The notes beneath the pieces were generated by a model. That model searched no databases and was not told the DNA's origin. It was given only the letters and a program-made list of their open reading frames with translations. 9,739 nt of DNA from Pseudofrankia asymbiotica (GTDB lineage: Bacteria > Actinomycetota > Actinomycetes > Frankiales > Frankiaceae): positions 87,168-96,906 of the forward strand of contig NZ_MOMC01000010.1 in assembly GCF_001983105.1 (NCBI RefSeq), written 5' to 3'. This document shows positions 1 through 6,367 of the stretch, piece after piece. A program made the translations under genes and the position numbers. How positions within the stretch are numbered: the first letter of the stretch is position 1; the number at the start of each line of letters is the position of its first letter.

Positions 1-30
1 GGATGCGCTGACGGGCATGAGGCGCCCCCA

Positions 31-42
31 GGGTCATGACCC
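31..42. promoter_or_regulatory. Perfect 12-nt palindrome upstream of the sigma factor gene
   Basis: GGGTCATGACCC is a perfect dyad, and CATGAC recurs just after it. It lies 53 nt before the sigma factor start codon. It could be a regulator binding site or belong to the end of an upstream gene outside the window. No convincing -10/-35 pair is visible in 1-94, so its role is inferred from position only. Confidence 0.3.
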
Positions 43-94
43 ATGACTTTGGTGACTCCAACCGCTCAGAACTTCGACAGGCTGGAGCTTAGTC

Positions 95-1315
95 ATGGGC
101 AGCAAGACCCGGCCCGGTAGCGCGACGGGTTCGCGGACAGCCACGATCCCTGTCCGCGTCGTCGGCGAGCCGGGCGACGTTCGTATCGCCCAGGAGCCGG
201 GCGACGTCCTGGTCGCCGACGAGCCGGGAGACCCGGGCGAGAACGGCCTCGGCGCGGACGCCGCCGCCGGGGACCGCCTGGATGTCGACGGCGGGGATGA
301 CGACGAGCGGGAGGACAGCCGGCCCGGCGACGGTGAGCCGGCCGAGGCGCCGGCGTCGCCCGCCGCCCGGCGCCGGGCGGCGGACTCGCGGGTCTCACCG
401 TCGGCCGCGCACGATCCGGTGCGGATGTATCTGTCGAGCATCGGCAAGACCCCGCTGCTGACCGCGGAGGGAGAGGTCGACCTCGCGAAGCGGATCGAGG
501 CCGGGGTGTTCGCGGGCCACAAGCTCACGACCTGCGGCGACGAGATGTCCGCGCGCCAGCGCCAGGACCTCGAGGCCGTCGAGTGGGACGGGCAGAAGGC
601 CAGCCGGCAGCTCGTCGAGGCCAACCTGCGGCTGGTCGTCTCGATCGCGCGGCGCTACGCCGGGCGGGGGATGCTCTTCCTCGACGTCGTGCAGGAGGGC
701 AACCTCGGCCTCATCAGGGCAGTGGAGAAGTTCGACTACACCAAGGGCTACAAGTTCTCCACGTACGCGACCTGGTGGATCCGGCAGGCGATCACCCGCG
801 CGCTCGCCGACCAGTCCCGGACCATCCGCCTGCCCGTGCACCTCGTCGAACTGCTCAACCAGGTGGCGCGCCTGCGCCGGGAGCTGCTGGTGGAGTTCGG
901 CCGCGAGCCGACCCGGGAGGAGATCGCCGTCGCCCTCGGCGTCACCGCCGCCAGGGTCGACGAGCTGCACCGGATCTCCAGGGAGCCGGTGTCCCTGGAC
1001 AGCCCGGTCGGCGAGGACGCCGACACCCACCTCGGTGACCTGATCGAGGACACCGCGGCGGTCGAACCGATGGAGGCGGCCATGATCTCGGGCCGCGCGG
1101 ACCATCTGGGGGCCGTCCTGCGCGCGCTGCCGGACAGGGAACGACGGGTCATCCAGCTGCGGTTCGGCCTGGCGGACGGCCGCAGCCGCACGCTGGACGA
1201 GATCGGCCGCGAGTTCGGGCTGACCCGCGAACGCATCCGCCAGATCGAGCAGCGGACGCTGGCGAAGCTGCGCCATCCCGCCCGCTCCGAAGCGCTGCGC
1301 GACTACCTCGAATAG
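95..1315 (+). CDS. RNA polymerase sigma factor, sigma-70 family, group 2 (HrdB/SigA-like paralogue)
   Basis: This 406-aa protein is a primary-type sigma factor that directs RNA polymerase to -10/-35 promoters. Residues 1-100 are low-complexity (Gly, Asp, Glu, Pro, Ala) and probably disordered. Region 1.2 is at about 106-139 ([16 protein letters not shown]). Region 2 is at about 174-245 and contains [18 protein letters not shown] and [17 protein letters not shown], the core-binding and -10-recognition/melting motifs. Region 3 is at about 253-328. Region 4 is at about 335-401, with the -35 helix-turn-helix [20 protein letters not shown]. All regions are intact. The short N-terminus, and linker residues that differ from typical HrdB, suggest an alternative group-2 paralogue rather than the essential housekeeping factor; that is inference. 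The ATG is chosen because GGAG lies 7 nt upstream (84-87). The gene is convergent with the GntR gene 21 bp downstream. Confidence 0.95.
   Translation: MGSKTRPGSATGSRTATIPVRVVGEPGDVRIAQEPGDVLVADEPGDPGENGLGADAAAGDRLDVDGGDDDEREDSRPGDGEPAEAPASPAARRRAADSRVSPSAAHDPVRMYLSSIGKTPLLTAEGEVDLAKRIEAGVFAGHKLTTCGDEMSARQRQDLEAVEWDGQKASRQLVEANLRLVVSIARRYAGRGMLFLDVVQEGNLGLIRAVEKFDYTKGYKFSTYATWWIRQAITRALADQSRTIRLPVHLVELLNQVARLRRELLVEFGREPTREEIAVALGVTAARVDELHRISREPVSLDSPVGEDADTHLGDLIEDTAAVEPMEAAMISGRADHLGAVLRALPDRERRVIQLRFGLADGRSRTLDEIGREFGLTRERIRQIEQRTLAKLRHPARSEALRDYLE
164..244 (+). repeat. In-frame 27-bp tandem repeat (3 copies) in the sigma factor N-terminus
   Basis: Three 27-bp units at 164-190, 191-217 and 218-244 encode [18 protein letters not shown] and DEPGDPGEN (residues 24-50). 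The core GAGCCGGGCGACGT is identical in units 1 and 2 (167-180 and 194-207), and unit 3 has GAGCCGGGAGAC at 221-232. The period is a multiple of three, so copy-number change would lengthen or shorten the disordered tail without shifting frame. Confidence 0.75.
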
Positions 1316-1316
1316 A

Positions 1317-1335
1317 CCGCCCGCGGTAGCGGCGG
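1317..1335. terminator. Putative bidirectional terminator hairpin between convergent genes
   Basis: CCGCC (1317-1321) pairs with GGCGG (1331-1335). Two inner pairs (GC/GC) enclose a GGTA loop, with C1322 bulged. It sits exactly in the 21-bp gap between the sigma factor stop and the GntR stop on the other strand. There is no T-tract, which is common in high-GC actinobacteria, so function is inferred from position and fold. Confidence 0.4.
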
Positions 1336-1336
1336 G

Positions 1337-2086
1337 CTAGGCGCCCGCGACGCTGCTGACCTCTCGGCGCGCCGACTCCGGGCCCGGGCCGTCCACGCGG
1401 CCCGCGGCGGCGTTGCTGCCGTCGTCGCGCAGCACGCCGCGCCGGATCAGCTCGCTGATGACCTCTTCGGCGACGGCCCTGGCGTCCGCCACCCTGGCCC
1501 GCGACGCCCGGCGCGGATCCCCCGCCGCGATCGCGTCGACGACGCGCGCGTGGGCCTCGACGATCTCGTCGTGGCTTCGCCCGTCGCTCTGGCGGGCCGC
1601 CCACTCCAGGAAGCCCCCCAGCCCTCTCAGCTCGGCGAGCAGGCGCGGCGTGGCGCCGGCCCGGTGCTGGACGCGGACGATCTCGTTGGCGAGGTCGTCG
1701 CGCCGGGGGCCGGCCGCGCCGCTTCTCCCGAGCTCCCGCAGGAGGTCCTGGAGCTGGGCGATGACCTCCGGGTCGCGGTCCGTCGCGGCGCGGGCGGCCG
1801 CGACGCCGCCCAGCAGGCCGAGGACGTGGAAGTCCGCCCGCAGCGTGCGGGCGTCGAAGTGCTGCACGAGGGTCGCGCGGTGCACCCTGGTGGAGACCAG
1901 GCCATCCCGCTCGAGCAGCACGAGCGCCTCGCGGACCGGAGTGGGGCTCACGTCGAGTGCCGAGCTGATGCGCTCGACGTCGATGCGGTCGCCGCACCGC
2001 AGGCGGCCGTCGAAGATCTCGCGCTGGACGTACTCGACGACCGCCGCGCTCGTCTTCGCCCGTCGCAACAGGGGTTGGGCCGCCAC
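1337..2086 (-). CDS. GntR-family transcriptional regulator (FadR/FCD subfamily)
   Basis: This is a DNA-binding regulator of about 249 aa, read from the GTG at 2086. The N-terminal winged helix-turn-helix spans about residues 13-75, with the hallmark SPTPVREALVLLERDGLV at 47-64. An all-helical FCD ligand-binding domain follows at about 80-215. FCD domains usually bind a metal and a small carboxylate. Here only some of the usual metal-ligand positions seem kept (NEIVRVQH and EAHARVVDAI), and the late His of the usual A...M..H segment appears as VADAR. The frame stays open to a GTG at 2227, but the first 47 residues look like translated promoter DNA and would overlap the divergent hydrolase start. 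The Shine-Dalgarno at 2086 is weak, and an in-frame TTG at about 2122 is an alternative. It is divergent from the amidohydrolase gene, its likely target. Confidence 0.85.
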   Translation of the reverse strand: MAAQPLLRRAKTSAAVVEYVQREIFDGRLRCGDRIDVERISSALDVSPTPVREALVLLERDGLVSTRVHRATLVQHFDARTLRADFHVLGLLGGVAAARAATDRDPEVIAQLQDLLRELGRSGAAGPRRDDLANEIVRVQHRAGATPRLLAELRGLGGFLEWAARQSDGRSHDEIVEAHARVVDAIAAGDPRRASRARVADARAVAEEVISELIRRGVLRDDGSNAAAGRVDGPGPESARREVSSVAGA

Positions 2087-2120
2087 GTCGCCATCGTGGC
2101 CGCGCCGGTCGGCACGCGTC

Positions 2121-2138
2121 AATAAAAAACAAAAAATT
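2121..2138. other. A/T island in the GntR-amidohydrolase intergenic region
   Basis: Seventeen of 18 bases are A or T, arranged as two A-tracts separated by one C (AATAAAAAAC then AAAAAATT). This contrasts strongly with the GC-rich surroundings. It lies between the two divergent starts, where an UP-like element, intrinsic bend or regulator site would be expected. On the minus strand it is a T-rich stretch 35-52 nt upstream of the GntR GTG. Confidence 0.5.
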
Positions 2139-2143
2139 GGAGA

Positions 2144-2172
2144 TTGCCGGTGCTGGGAAGTGAGCGTACGCT
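2144..2172 (+). promoter_or_regulatory. Candidate promoter for the amidohydrolase gene
   Basis: TTGCCG (2144-2149) and TACGCT (2167-2172) are separated by exactly 17 nt. They match TTGACA at 4 of 6 positions and TATAAT at 3 of 6, keeping the key TA...T bases. The start codon is 48 nt after the -10. The -10 box lies inside the palindrome at 2161-2174, the geometry of repressor control. Confidence 0.4.
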
Positions 2173-2174
2173 CA
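2161..2174. promoter_or_regulatory. Perfect 14-bp operator-like palindrome
   Basis: TGAGCGTACGCTCA reads identically on both strands. It lies in the divergent intergenic region 46 bp before the amidohydrolase start and covers the candidate -10. The form (two 7-bp arms, no spacer) is more typical of TetR-type operators than of the short T.GT...AC.A sites often bound by FCD-type GntR proteins. The neighbouring GntR protein is the obvious candidate binder, but a distant TetR protein is possible. Confidence 0.6.
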
Positions 2175-2219
2175 GCTCGGCATCGGGACGGTGTGGTCGA
2201 ACGGCGCAAGGAGGCCTGA

Positions 2220-3395
2220 GTGGTCAAGCTGGCTGAAAGTCTGCGGGTGATCGACGCGGACGCTCACATGACCGAGCGGCATGATCTTTTTACCGAGCGG
2301 GCGCCGAAGGGGTACGAGGACCGGGTGCCGCACGTCGAGCGGATCGACGGCGTCGACATGTGGGTCATCGAGGGGAAGACCTTCGGCAAGGCCGGGTCGG
2401 GCGGCACCATCGACCATGACGGGAAGAAGCACCCGTTCCGCGACTCCCAGGGCGGCGCGTGGGGCATCGGCGACGTGCACCCGGCGGCGTGGGATCCGGC
2501 CGCGCGCCTGCGCCTGATGGACGAGCTGGGCATCGACACGCAGATCCTGTACCCGAACGCCATCGGCCTCGGCGGTCAGAACCTGCGGAACTCGGTCCAG
2601 GACACGTCCCTGCTGCGGCTCTGCGTCGAGATGTACAACGACGCGATGCAGGAGATCCAGGCGGAGTCCGGCAACCGGCTGCTGCCGATGCCGATCATGC
2701 CCGCCTGGGACCTGCAGGGCTGCGTCCGCGAGGCGGAGCGCTGCGCCGCGCTGGGCGCCCGCGGCATCAACATGACCGCCCACCCGCAGGACTCGGGCTC
2801 GCCCGACCTCGGCGACCCGGCCTGGGACGCGCTCTGGGACCTCTGCGCGGGCCTGAACCTGCCGGTGCACTTCCACATCGGCGCGAGCCAGACGTCGCTG
2901 TCCTACTTCGGCACGACGTACTGGCCCAGCCAGGACGACTACGTCAAGCCGGCGATCGGCGGCGCCTCCCTGTTCCAGAACAACTCGCAGCTCCTGCTCA
3001 ACAGCTGCTACTCGGGGATGTTCGACCGTAACCCCAACCTGAAGCTGGTCTCCGTCGAGAGCGGCATCGGGTGGGTGCCGTTCATGCTCGAGGCGATGGA
3101 CTACGAGCTGGAGGAGAACGCGCCCATGTGGGCGAAGAAGCTCCAGAAGCGCCCGTCGGAGTACTTCGAGAGCAACTGGTACGCCACGTTCTGGTTCGAG
3201 AACGGCCGCGGGGACCTGCAGCACCTCATCGACCAGGTCGGCGAGAACAACATCATGTTCGAGACCGACTTCCCGCACCCGACGTCCCTGCACCCGGACC
3301 CGCTCAGCATGGTGGCCGAGAAGATCTCCACCCTGCGCCCGGAGACCCAGCAGAAGGTCATGGGCGGGAACGCCGCCAAGCTGTACCGGGTCTGA
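2220..3395 (+). CDS. Amidohydrolase-2 family metal-dependent hydrolase (ACMSD-like TIM barrel)
   Basis: This 391-aa protein is predicted to be a cytosolic metal-dependent hydrolase or decarboxylase of the amidohydrolase-2 group. That group includes ACMSD and aromatic-acid decarboxylases. Visible barrel motifs are D14-A-H16 after strand 1 (VIDADAHMTE, the D.H variant of the H.H motif), H217-F-H219 (LPVHFHIGAS), and the terminal catalytic Asp in ETDFPHPTSLHPDP (D350, H353). The length fits the family. The GTG start is supported by AAGGAGG at 2208-2214, 5 nt upstream. The substrate cannot be told from sequence; ring-cleavage products or other carboxylated intermediates are family precedents. It is divergent from the GntR gene, with a palindrome over its putative promoter, so it is probably substrate-regulated. 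A strong hairpin follows the stop. Confidence 0.9.
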   Translation: MVKLAESLRVIDADAHMTERHDLFTERAPKGYEDRVPHVERIDGVDMWVIEGKTFGKAGSGGTIDHDGKKHPFRDSQGGAWGIGDVHPAAWDPAARLRLMDELGIDTQILYPNAIGLGGQNLRNSVQDTSLLRLCVEMYNDAMQEIQAESGNRLLPMPIMPAWDLQGCVREAERCAALGARGINMTAHPQDSGSPDLGDPAWDALWDLCAGLNLPVHFHIGASQTSLSYFGTTYWPSQDDYVKPAIGGASLFQNNSQLLLNSCYSGMFDRNPNLKLVSVESGIGWVPFMLEAMDYELEENAPMWAKKLQKRPSEYFESNWYATFWFENGRGDLQHLIDQVGENNIMFETDFPHPTSLHPDPLSMVAEKISTLRPETQQKVMGGNAAKLYRV

Positions 3396-3403
3396 GCCGC
3401 CGT

Positions 3404-3435
3404 GGCCGGGAGGGCCGGGCGGCGGCCTCCCGGCC
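3404..3435. terminator. Strong hairpin terminator between convergent genes
   Basis: GGCCGGGAGG (3404-3413) and CCTCCCGGCC (3426-3435) form a perfect 10-bp GC-rich stem with a 12-nt loop. It starts 9 nt after the amidohydrolase stop and ends 19 bp before the end of the flavoprotein gene on the other strand, so it can serve both. There is no T-run. A short CCGTT-rich repeat follows at about 3435-3467. Confidence 0.65.
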
Positions 3436-3454
3436 GTTCCGACCGTTCCGGCCG

Positions 3455-4459
3455 TTACCAGCCGTTCGCGCGCGCGCCGGCTGCCGCCAGGATCTGGCGG
3501 CAGCCGGTCCATGTCTCGTGGACGATGTCCGCCACCGGTTCGACGCGCTCGATGCGGCCGGCGACCTGGCCGGTGTTCGCGAGGCTGGCCGTCAGGTCAC
3601 CGTCGAAGTAGAGCGCCGGAATGCCGTCCAGGCCCACCTCCGGCCGGCCGGTGGCCAGCACCCTCTCCGCCGCCGGGGTCCGTAGCACCCGCATGGTCGG
3701 CAGGCCGGGAACCGAGATCATGACGGTGCCCGTCTCGTCCGCCCCCACCACGGCGTTCTTGACGTTGTCGTGCAGTGGCGACTCCCGCGACGCCAGCATC
3801 CGGGTGCCCATCTGCACCCCCTCGGCTCCGAGCACGATCGCCGCCGCCATCGACGGCCCGTCGCAGATCCCGCCAGCCGAGATGATCGGGAGAGACACCC
3901 GGGACGCCACCAGCGGAAGCAGCACGAGCGTCGACGCCGCCCTGGCGCTCTTGAACCCGCCGCCCTCGACGCCCTCGACGACGAGGCCGTCCACCCCGGC
4001 ATCGGCCGCCTTGAGCGCGTTGCGCAGGCTGCCGACCACATGGAACACGGTCAGGCCCGCGTCGTGCAGCCGTCCGGTCAGCACCGTCGGGTCGCCGGCC
4101 GAGGTGAGGACCGTGCTGACGCCGGCCTCCACCAGAAGGTCGATGACGCTGGGATCCTTGCGCATCGCGAGCGCGACGTTGGCGCCGACCGGCCGGTCGG
4201 TGAGGTCACGGACCCGTTTCAGGTCCGCGCGACCCTGCGGCGAGGTGGTCTCGATGATGCCCAGCGCGCCGGCGTTCGACACGGCGGCGGCGAGCGTCGC
4301 CCCGGCTATGAAGGTCATCGGTGCCTGGACGATCGGGATCCGCACGCCGAGCAGGCGGGCGACCCGGTTGGGTAAGGGAGCGGGAGGCTCGGCCCGAGCC
4401 GTGGCGGAGGCGTCAGCGGGCACTTGAGCGGCCGCGGGCGAGAGAGCATCTGTGGACAC
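3455..4459 (-). CDS. Nitronate monooxygenase / FabK-like FMN-dependent oxidoreductase (NPD family, COG2070)
   Basis: A 334-aa TIM-barrel flavoprotein of the 2-nitropropane dioxygenase/nitronate monooxygenase family. Visible elements from the GTG start are PIVQAPM (42-48) and SNAGALGIIE (61-70) at the flavin site, HVVGSLRNALKAADAGVDG (from 140), VEGVEGGGFK (161-170), and the phosphate-binding segment SAGGICDGPSMAAAIVLGAE with VQMGTR (194-220). In class I nitronate monooxygenases and FabK the fourth motif normally reads EAGGH with a catalytic His. Here the position is Phe, so oxidation of nitronates by the standard mechanism is doubtful and 'NAD(P)H-dependent flavin oxidoreductase' is safer. 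The GTG at 4459 is preferred because GGAGG lies 5 nt upstream. A farther ATG at 4549 has no ribosome-binding site, and its extension runs up to the 9-bp repeat array. Residues 1-30 are Ala/Pro-rich and probably flexible. Confidence 0.88.
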   Translation of the reverse strand: MSTDALSPAAAQVPADASATARAEPPAPLPNRVARLLGVRIPIVQAPMTFIAGATLAAAVSNAGALGIIETTSPQGRADLKRVRDLTDRPVGANVALAMRKDPSVIDLLVEAGVSTVLTSAGDPTVLTGRLHDAGLTVFHVVGSLRNALKAADAGVDGLVVEGVEGGGFKSARAASTLVLLPLVASRVSLPIISAGGICDGPSMAAAIVLGAEGVQMGTRMLASRESPLHDNVKNAVVGADETGTVMISVPGLPTMRVLRTPAAERVLATGRPEVGLDGIPALYFDGDLTASLANTGQVAGRIERVEPVADIVHETWTGCRQILAAAGARANGW

Positions 4460-4464
4460 GGGCG

Positions 4465-4469
4465 CCTCC
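4465..4469 (-). promoter_or_regulatory. Ribosome binding site fixing the flavoprotein start
   Basis: CCTCC on the plus strand is GGAGG on the coding strand, 5 nt before the GTG at 4459. It decides the start in favour of GTG 4459 over the in-frame ATG at 4549. Confidence 0.7.
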
Positions 4470-4552
4470 GAGGCGGCTCGACCGCGCTCCCGGATCACTG
4501 GTCGGGTGGGACGCGGCACCTTCGACAGCACAGGATGACGGGTGAGCATGCG

Positions 4553-4651
4553 GTGGCCGGCGTGGCCGGCGTGGCCGGCGTGGCCGGCGTGGCCGGCGTG
4601 GCCGGCGTGGCCGGCGTGGCCGGCGTGGCCGGCGTGGCCGGCGTGGCCGGC
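4553..4651. repeat. Perfect 9-bp tandem repeat, 11 copies (VNTR-like)
   Basis: Eleven uninterrupted identical units of GTGGCCGGC fill exactly 99 bp, with no mismatch. Each unit contains GGCC, and GCCGGC forms within it, so single strands could fold into multiple hairpins. The array starts 94 bp upstream of the flavoprotein GTG, in its leader or promoter zone. Perfect identity suggests recent expansion by slippage and likely copy-number variation between strains. In plus-strand frames it reads poly(Val-Ala-Gly), and in minus-strand frames Arg-Arg-Pro-type repeats, with no sign of translation. Confidence 0.97.
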
Positions 4652-4762
4652 AGATCCGACGCCTCACCGACAAGCGAAGGTCAGCGGGGCCCCGCCGGTC
4701 AGCCGCCTTCGAACACTAGACCGCGGAGCCTCGCCATTCAGCTGGTGCGCCGTTAGATTCCC

Positions 4763-4930
4763 CCGTCGCGGGTTCCCAGCTCCCTCCGCCATTTCCCAGC
4801 TTGCTCCGCCACTCAACCGGCAATGGGTGGAATAGATCTTGAGAGGCTCCCCGAGCCGTCGCGTTCCCAGCCCTCACCGCCACTTCCCAGCTTGCGCCGC
4901 CACTCCGCAGGCAATGGGGATGGGATCTTG
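4763..4930. repeat. Pair of diverged ~77-bp direct repeats built on a 20-bp tandem subrepeat
   Basis: Copy 1 (4763-4841, 79 bp) and copy 2 (4856-4930, 75 bp) align from CCGTCGCG to GATCTTG with scattered substitutions and two 2-nt gaps. Each begins with two adjacent 20-mers of the form TTCCCAGCTTGCTCCGCCAC, at 4773-4792 and 4793-4812, and 4864-4883 and 4884-4903. Each then has a shared tail containing GGCAATGGG and GATCTTG. Copy 2 ends 39 bp short of the FabF stop. The pattern suggests an interspersed repeat family, a structured RNA or an iterated protein-binding site. I do not recognise it. Confidence 0.85.
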
Positions 4931-4969
4931 CGGCCAGCTCCGCGAGGCCGCCGACGAGCGCCATTTGTT

Positions 4970-6184
4970 CTATGCAGGTTTGAAGGCCAGGGTGACGTTG
5001 TGCCCGCCGAATCCGAACGAGTTCCCGATGGCGGCGTGAACGTTTTCTCGCCGTGCTTTGTCCGCGACGATGTCGAGTTTGATGGCCGGGTCGAGGTGCT
5101 CGAGATTGCGGGTCGGTGGTATCAGCTTGTGGTGGAGGCTGAGGATCGCGACGATCGCGCCGATGGCCCCGGAGGCACCGAGAAGGTGCCCGGTCATCGA
5201 CTTTGACGCGGTCACCGCGGCGTGGTTGCCGATGGCCTGGGTGAGTGCCTCGGCTTCCAGCGGGTCACCGACCGGAGTCGAGGTTGCGTGGGCGTGGACC
5301 AGACCGATGTCTGTCGGGGCCAGCCCGGCCGTGCGCAGAGCGATCCTGATGGCCCGGGCCTGCCCACCGGGGTCGGCGGCGACGATGTCGTGGGCGTCGG
5401 ACGTCATCCCGGCGCCAGCCACCGTCGCGTACACACGGGCACCGCGAGCACGGGCGAACTCGGCGCGCTCCAGAACGACAAGGCCCGCTCCTTCCCCGAG
5501 GACGAAGCCATCCCGATCCGCGTCGAACGGCCGGGAGGCGCCCTCGGGGTCATCGTGCCGGGTTGAGAGCGCCTTCATCTGAGCGAACGCACCCAGCGTC
5601 AGGCCGGCGATCGGGGCCTCCACACCGCCGGCGACGACGACGTCGGCGCTGCCCCGGCGGATCATCTCCATGCCGTCCGCGATCGCCTCCGCTCCGGACG
5701 CGCACGCGCTCACCGGGGTACGGGCGCCGCCCCGCGCTCCCAGGTCGATGCTGACCCAGGCAGCCGGCCCGTTGGCCATCAACATCGTGATGGCATGCGG
5801 CGAAAGCTTGCGAGGCCCGGCCTCCATCAGAACCTGCTGCTGGGACAAGGTCGTGCGTACTCCACCGATGCCCGTCCCGATCACCACGGAAAGCCGCTCC
5901 GGCTCCACTGCCGGCGTCCCCGCGTCACCCCAGGCCTCCCTGGCGGTCACCACCGCCATCTGCTCACACCGATCCAACCGGCGCCCCTCCCGGTAGGACA
6001 GCGACGCGGCCGGATCGGCCGGCAGCTGACCCACGAGACGCACCGGCAGGTCAGCGGCCCACGGCTCCTCCAATGTTGGAATACCAGACGTTCCCGCCGT
6101 CAGAGCATTCCACGAGGCATGTAGATCGGCTCCAACTGGAGTCATTGCGCCCATGCCCGTAACCACGACCTCGCCGCCCGCCAC
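4970..6184 (-). CDS. fabF: Beta-ketoacyl-ACP synthase II (FabF/KasA-like ketosynthase)
   Basis: A 404-aa thiolase-fold enzyme that condenses malonyl-ACP with acyl-ACP in fatty acid chain elongation. The catalytic set is complete: nucleophile Cys161 (TPVSACASGAEA), His299 (HAHATSTPVGDP), Lys328 and His333 (ASKSMTGHLLGASGA), and the C-terminal NSFGFGGHN loop with His395, as is usual in actinobacterial FabF/KasA. The length is normal for the family. Translation starts at GTG 6184, with AAGGGG (6190-6195) 5 nt upstream. It is not next to fabD, acpP or fabH, so it is probably an accessory paralogue for a special lipid or secondary metabolite rather than the housekeeping enzyme; that is inference. 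A 17-nt palindrome lies 114 bp upstream. No terminator-like hairpin was seen right after the stop; the paired repeats begin 40 bp beyond. Confidence 0.93.
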   Translation of the reverse strand: MAGGEVVVTGMGAMTPVGADLHASWNALTAGTSGIPTLEEPWAADLPVRLVGQLPADPAASLSYREGRRLDRCEQMAVVTAREAWGDAGTPAVEPERLSVVIGTGIGGVRTTLSQQQVLMEAGPRKLSPHAITMLMANGPAAWVSIDLGARGGARTPVSACASGAEAIADGMEMIRRGSADVVVAGGVEAPIAGLTLGAFAQMKALSTRHDDPEGASRPFDADRDGFVLGEGAGLVVLERAEFARARGARVYATVAGAGMTSDAHDIVAADPGGQARAIRIALRTAGLAPTDIGLVHAHATSTPVGDPLEAEALTQAIGNHAAVTASKSMTGHLLGASGAIGAIVAILSLHHKLIPPTRNLEHLDPAIKLDIVADKARRENVHAAIGNSFGFGGHNVTLAFKPA

Positions 6185-6297
6185 GTTGTCCCCTTCACAC
6201 TCAGATCGCCAAGACTCGCCACGAGAACCTCGTGCAACGCTGCCAGGCCATCCCCGGACGGTCCAGCAGGCTAACCTCTCGGGTCACCAACATCGAC

Positions 6298-6314
6298 TTG
6301 TAGGTCACCTACAA
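6298..6314. promoter_or_regulatory. 17-nt operator-like palindrome between fabF and the divergent disrupted gene
   Basis: TTGTAGGT and ACCTACAA are perfect 8-bp arms around a single C. Its GGTCACC core (6303-6309) is repeated at 6282-6288, exactly 21 bp away, about two helical turns. It lies 114 bp before the FabF start and 54 bp before the GTG at 6368. The size and symmetry fit a TetR-type repressor site. No regulator gene is adjacent, so the binder would be one of the window's TetR proteins or a distant one. Confidence 0.6.
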
Positions 6315-6367
6315 ATTGACGCTCACGATCGGCCTGAATCACCTCAACGCACCAGGAGACTGATCTT

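Larger units (their letters stand above)
4460..4969. other. 510-bp gene-free repeat-rich region between two minus-strand genes
   Basis: No convincing gene is visible between the flavoprotein start and the FabF stop. Open frames here exist because the 9-bp array has no stop in any frame. From left to right it holds the flavoprotein leader, the 9-bp array (4553-4651), a perfect 12-nt palindrome GCGGGGCCCCGC (4684-4695), and the paired ~77-bp repeats (4763-4930). The flavoprotein promoter should lie here, but I could not identify it with confidence. Confidence 0.7.

Noticed and set aside
395..1276. 293-codon open frame on the minus strand inside the sigma factor gene
   Set aside because: High-GC antisense shadow of a clear sigma factor, with no domain of its own.
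2172..3512. 446-codon minus-strand frame over the amidohydrolase gene
   Set aside because: Antisense shadow; the plus-strand protein has all family motifs and a strong ribosome-binding site.
4424..4756. Plus-strand open frame with poly(Val-Ala-Gly), and minus-strand frames with Arg-Arg-Pro repeats
   Set aside because: The 9-bp array has no stop in any frame, so openness means nothing. The frames lack a ribosome-binding site and recognisable domains.
4553..4930. CRISPR array
   Set aside because: The 9-bp units have no spacers, and the 20-mers are adjacent and diverged without unique spacers of regular length; no cas genes nearby.
4716..4964. 82-codon minus-strand frame containing WRSKLGNGGGSWE-like repeats
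   Set aside because: It is the translation of the paired DNA repeats. The repeat has a 20-bp period and 2-nt gaps, so it does not keep reading frame as a coding repeat would.
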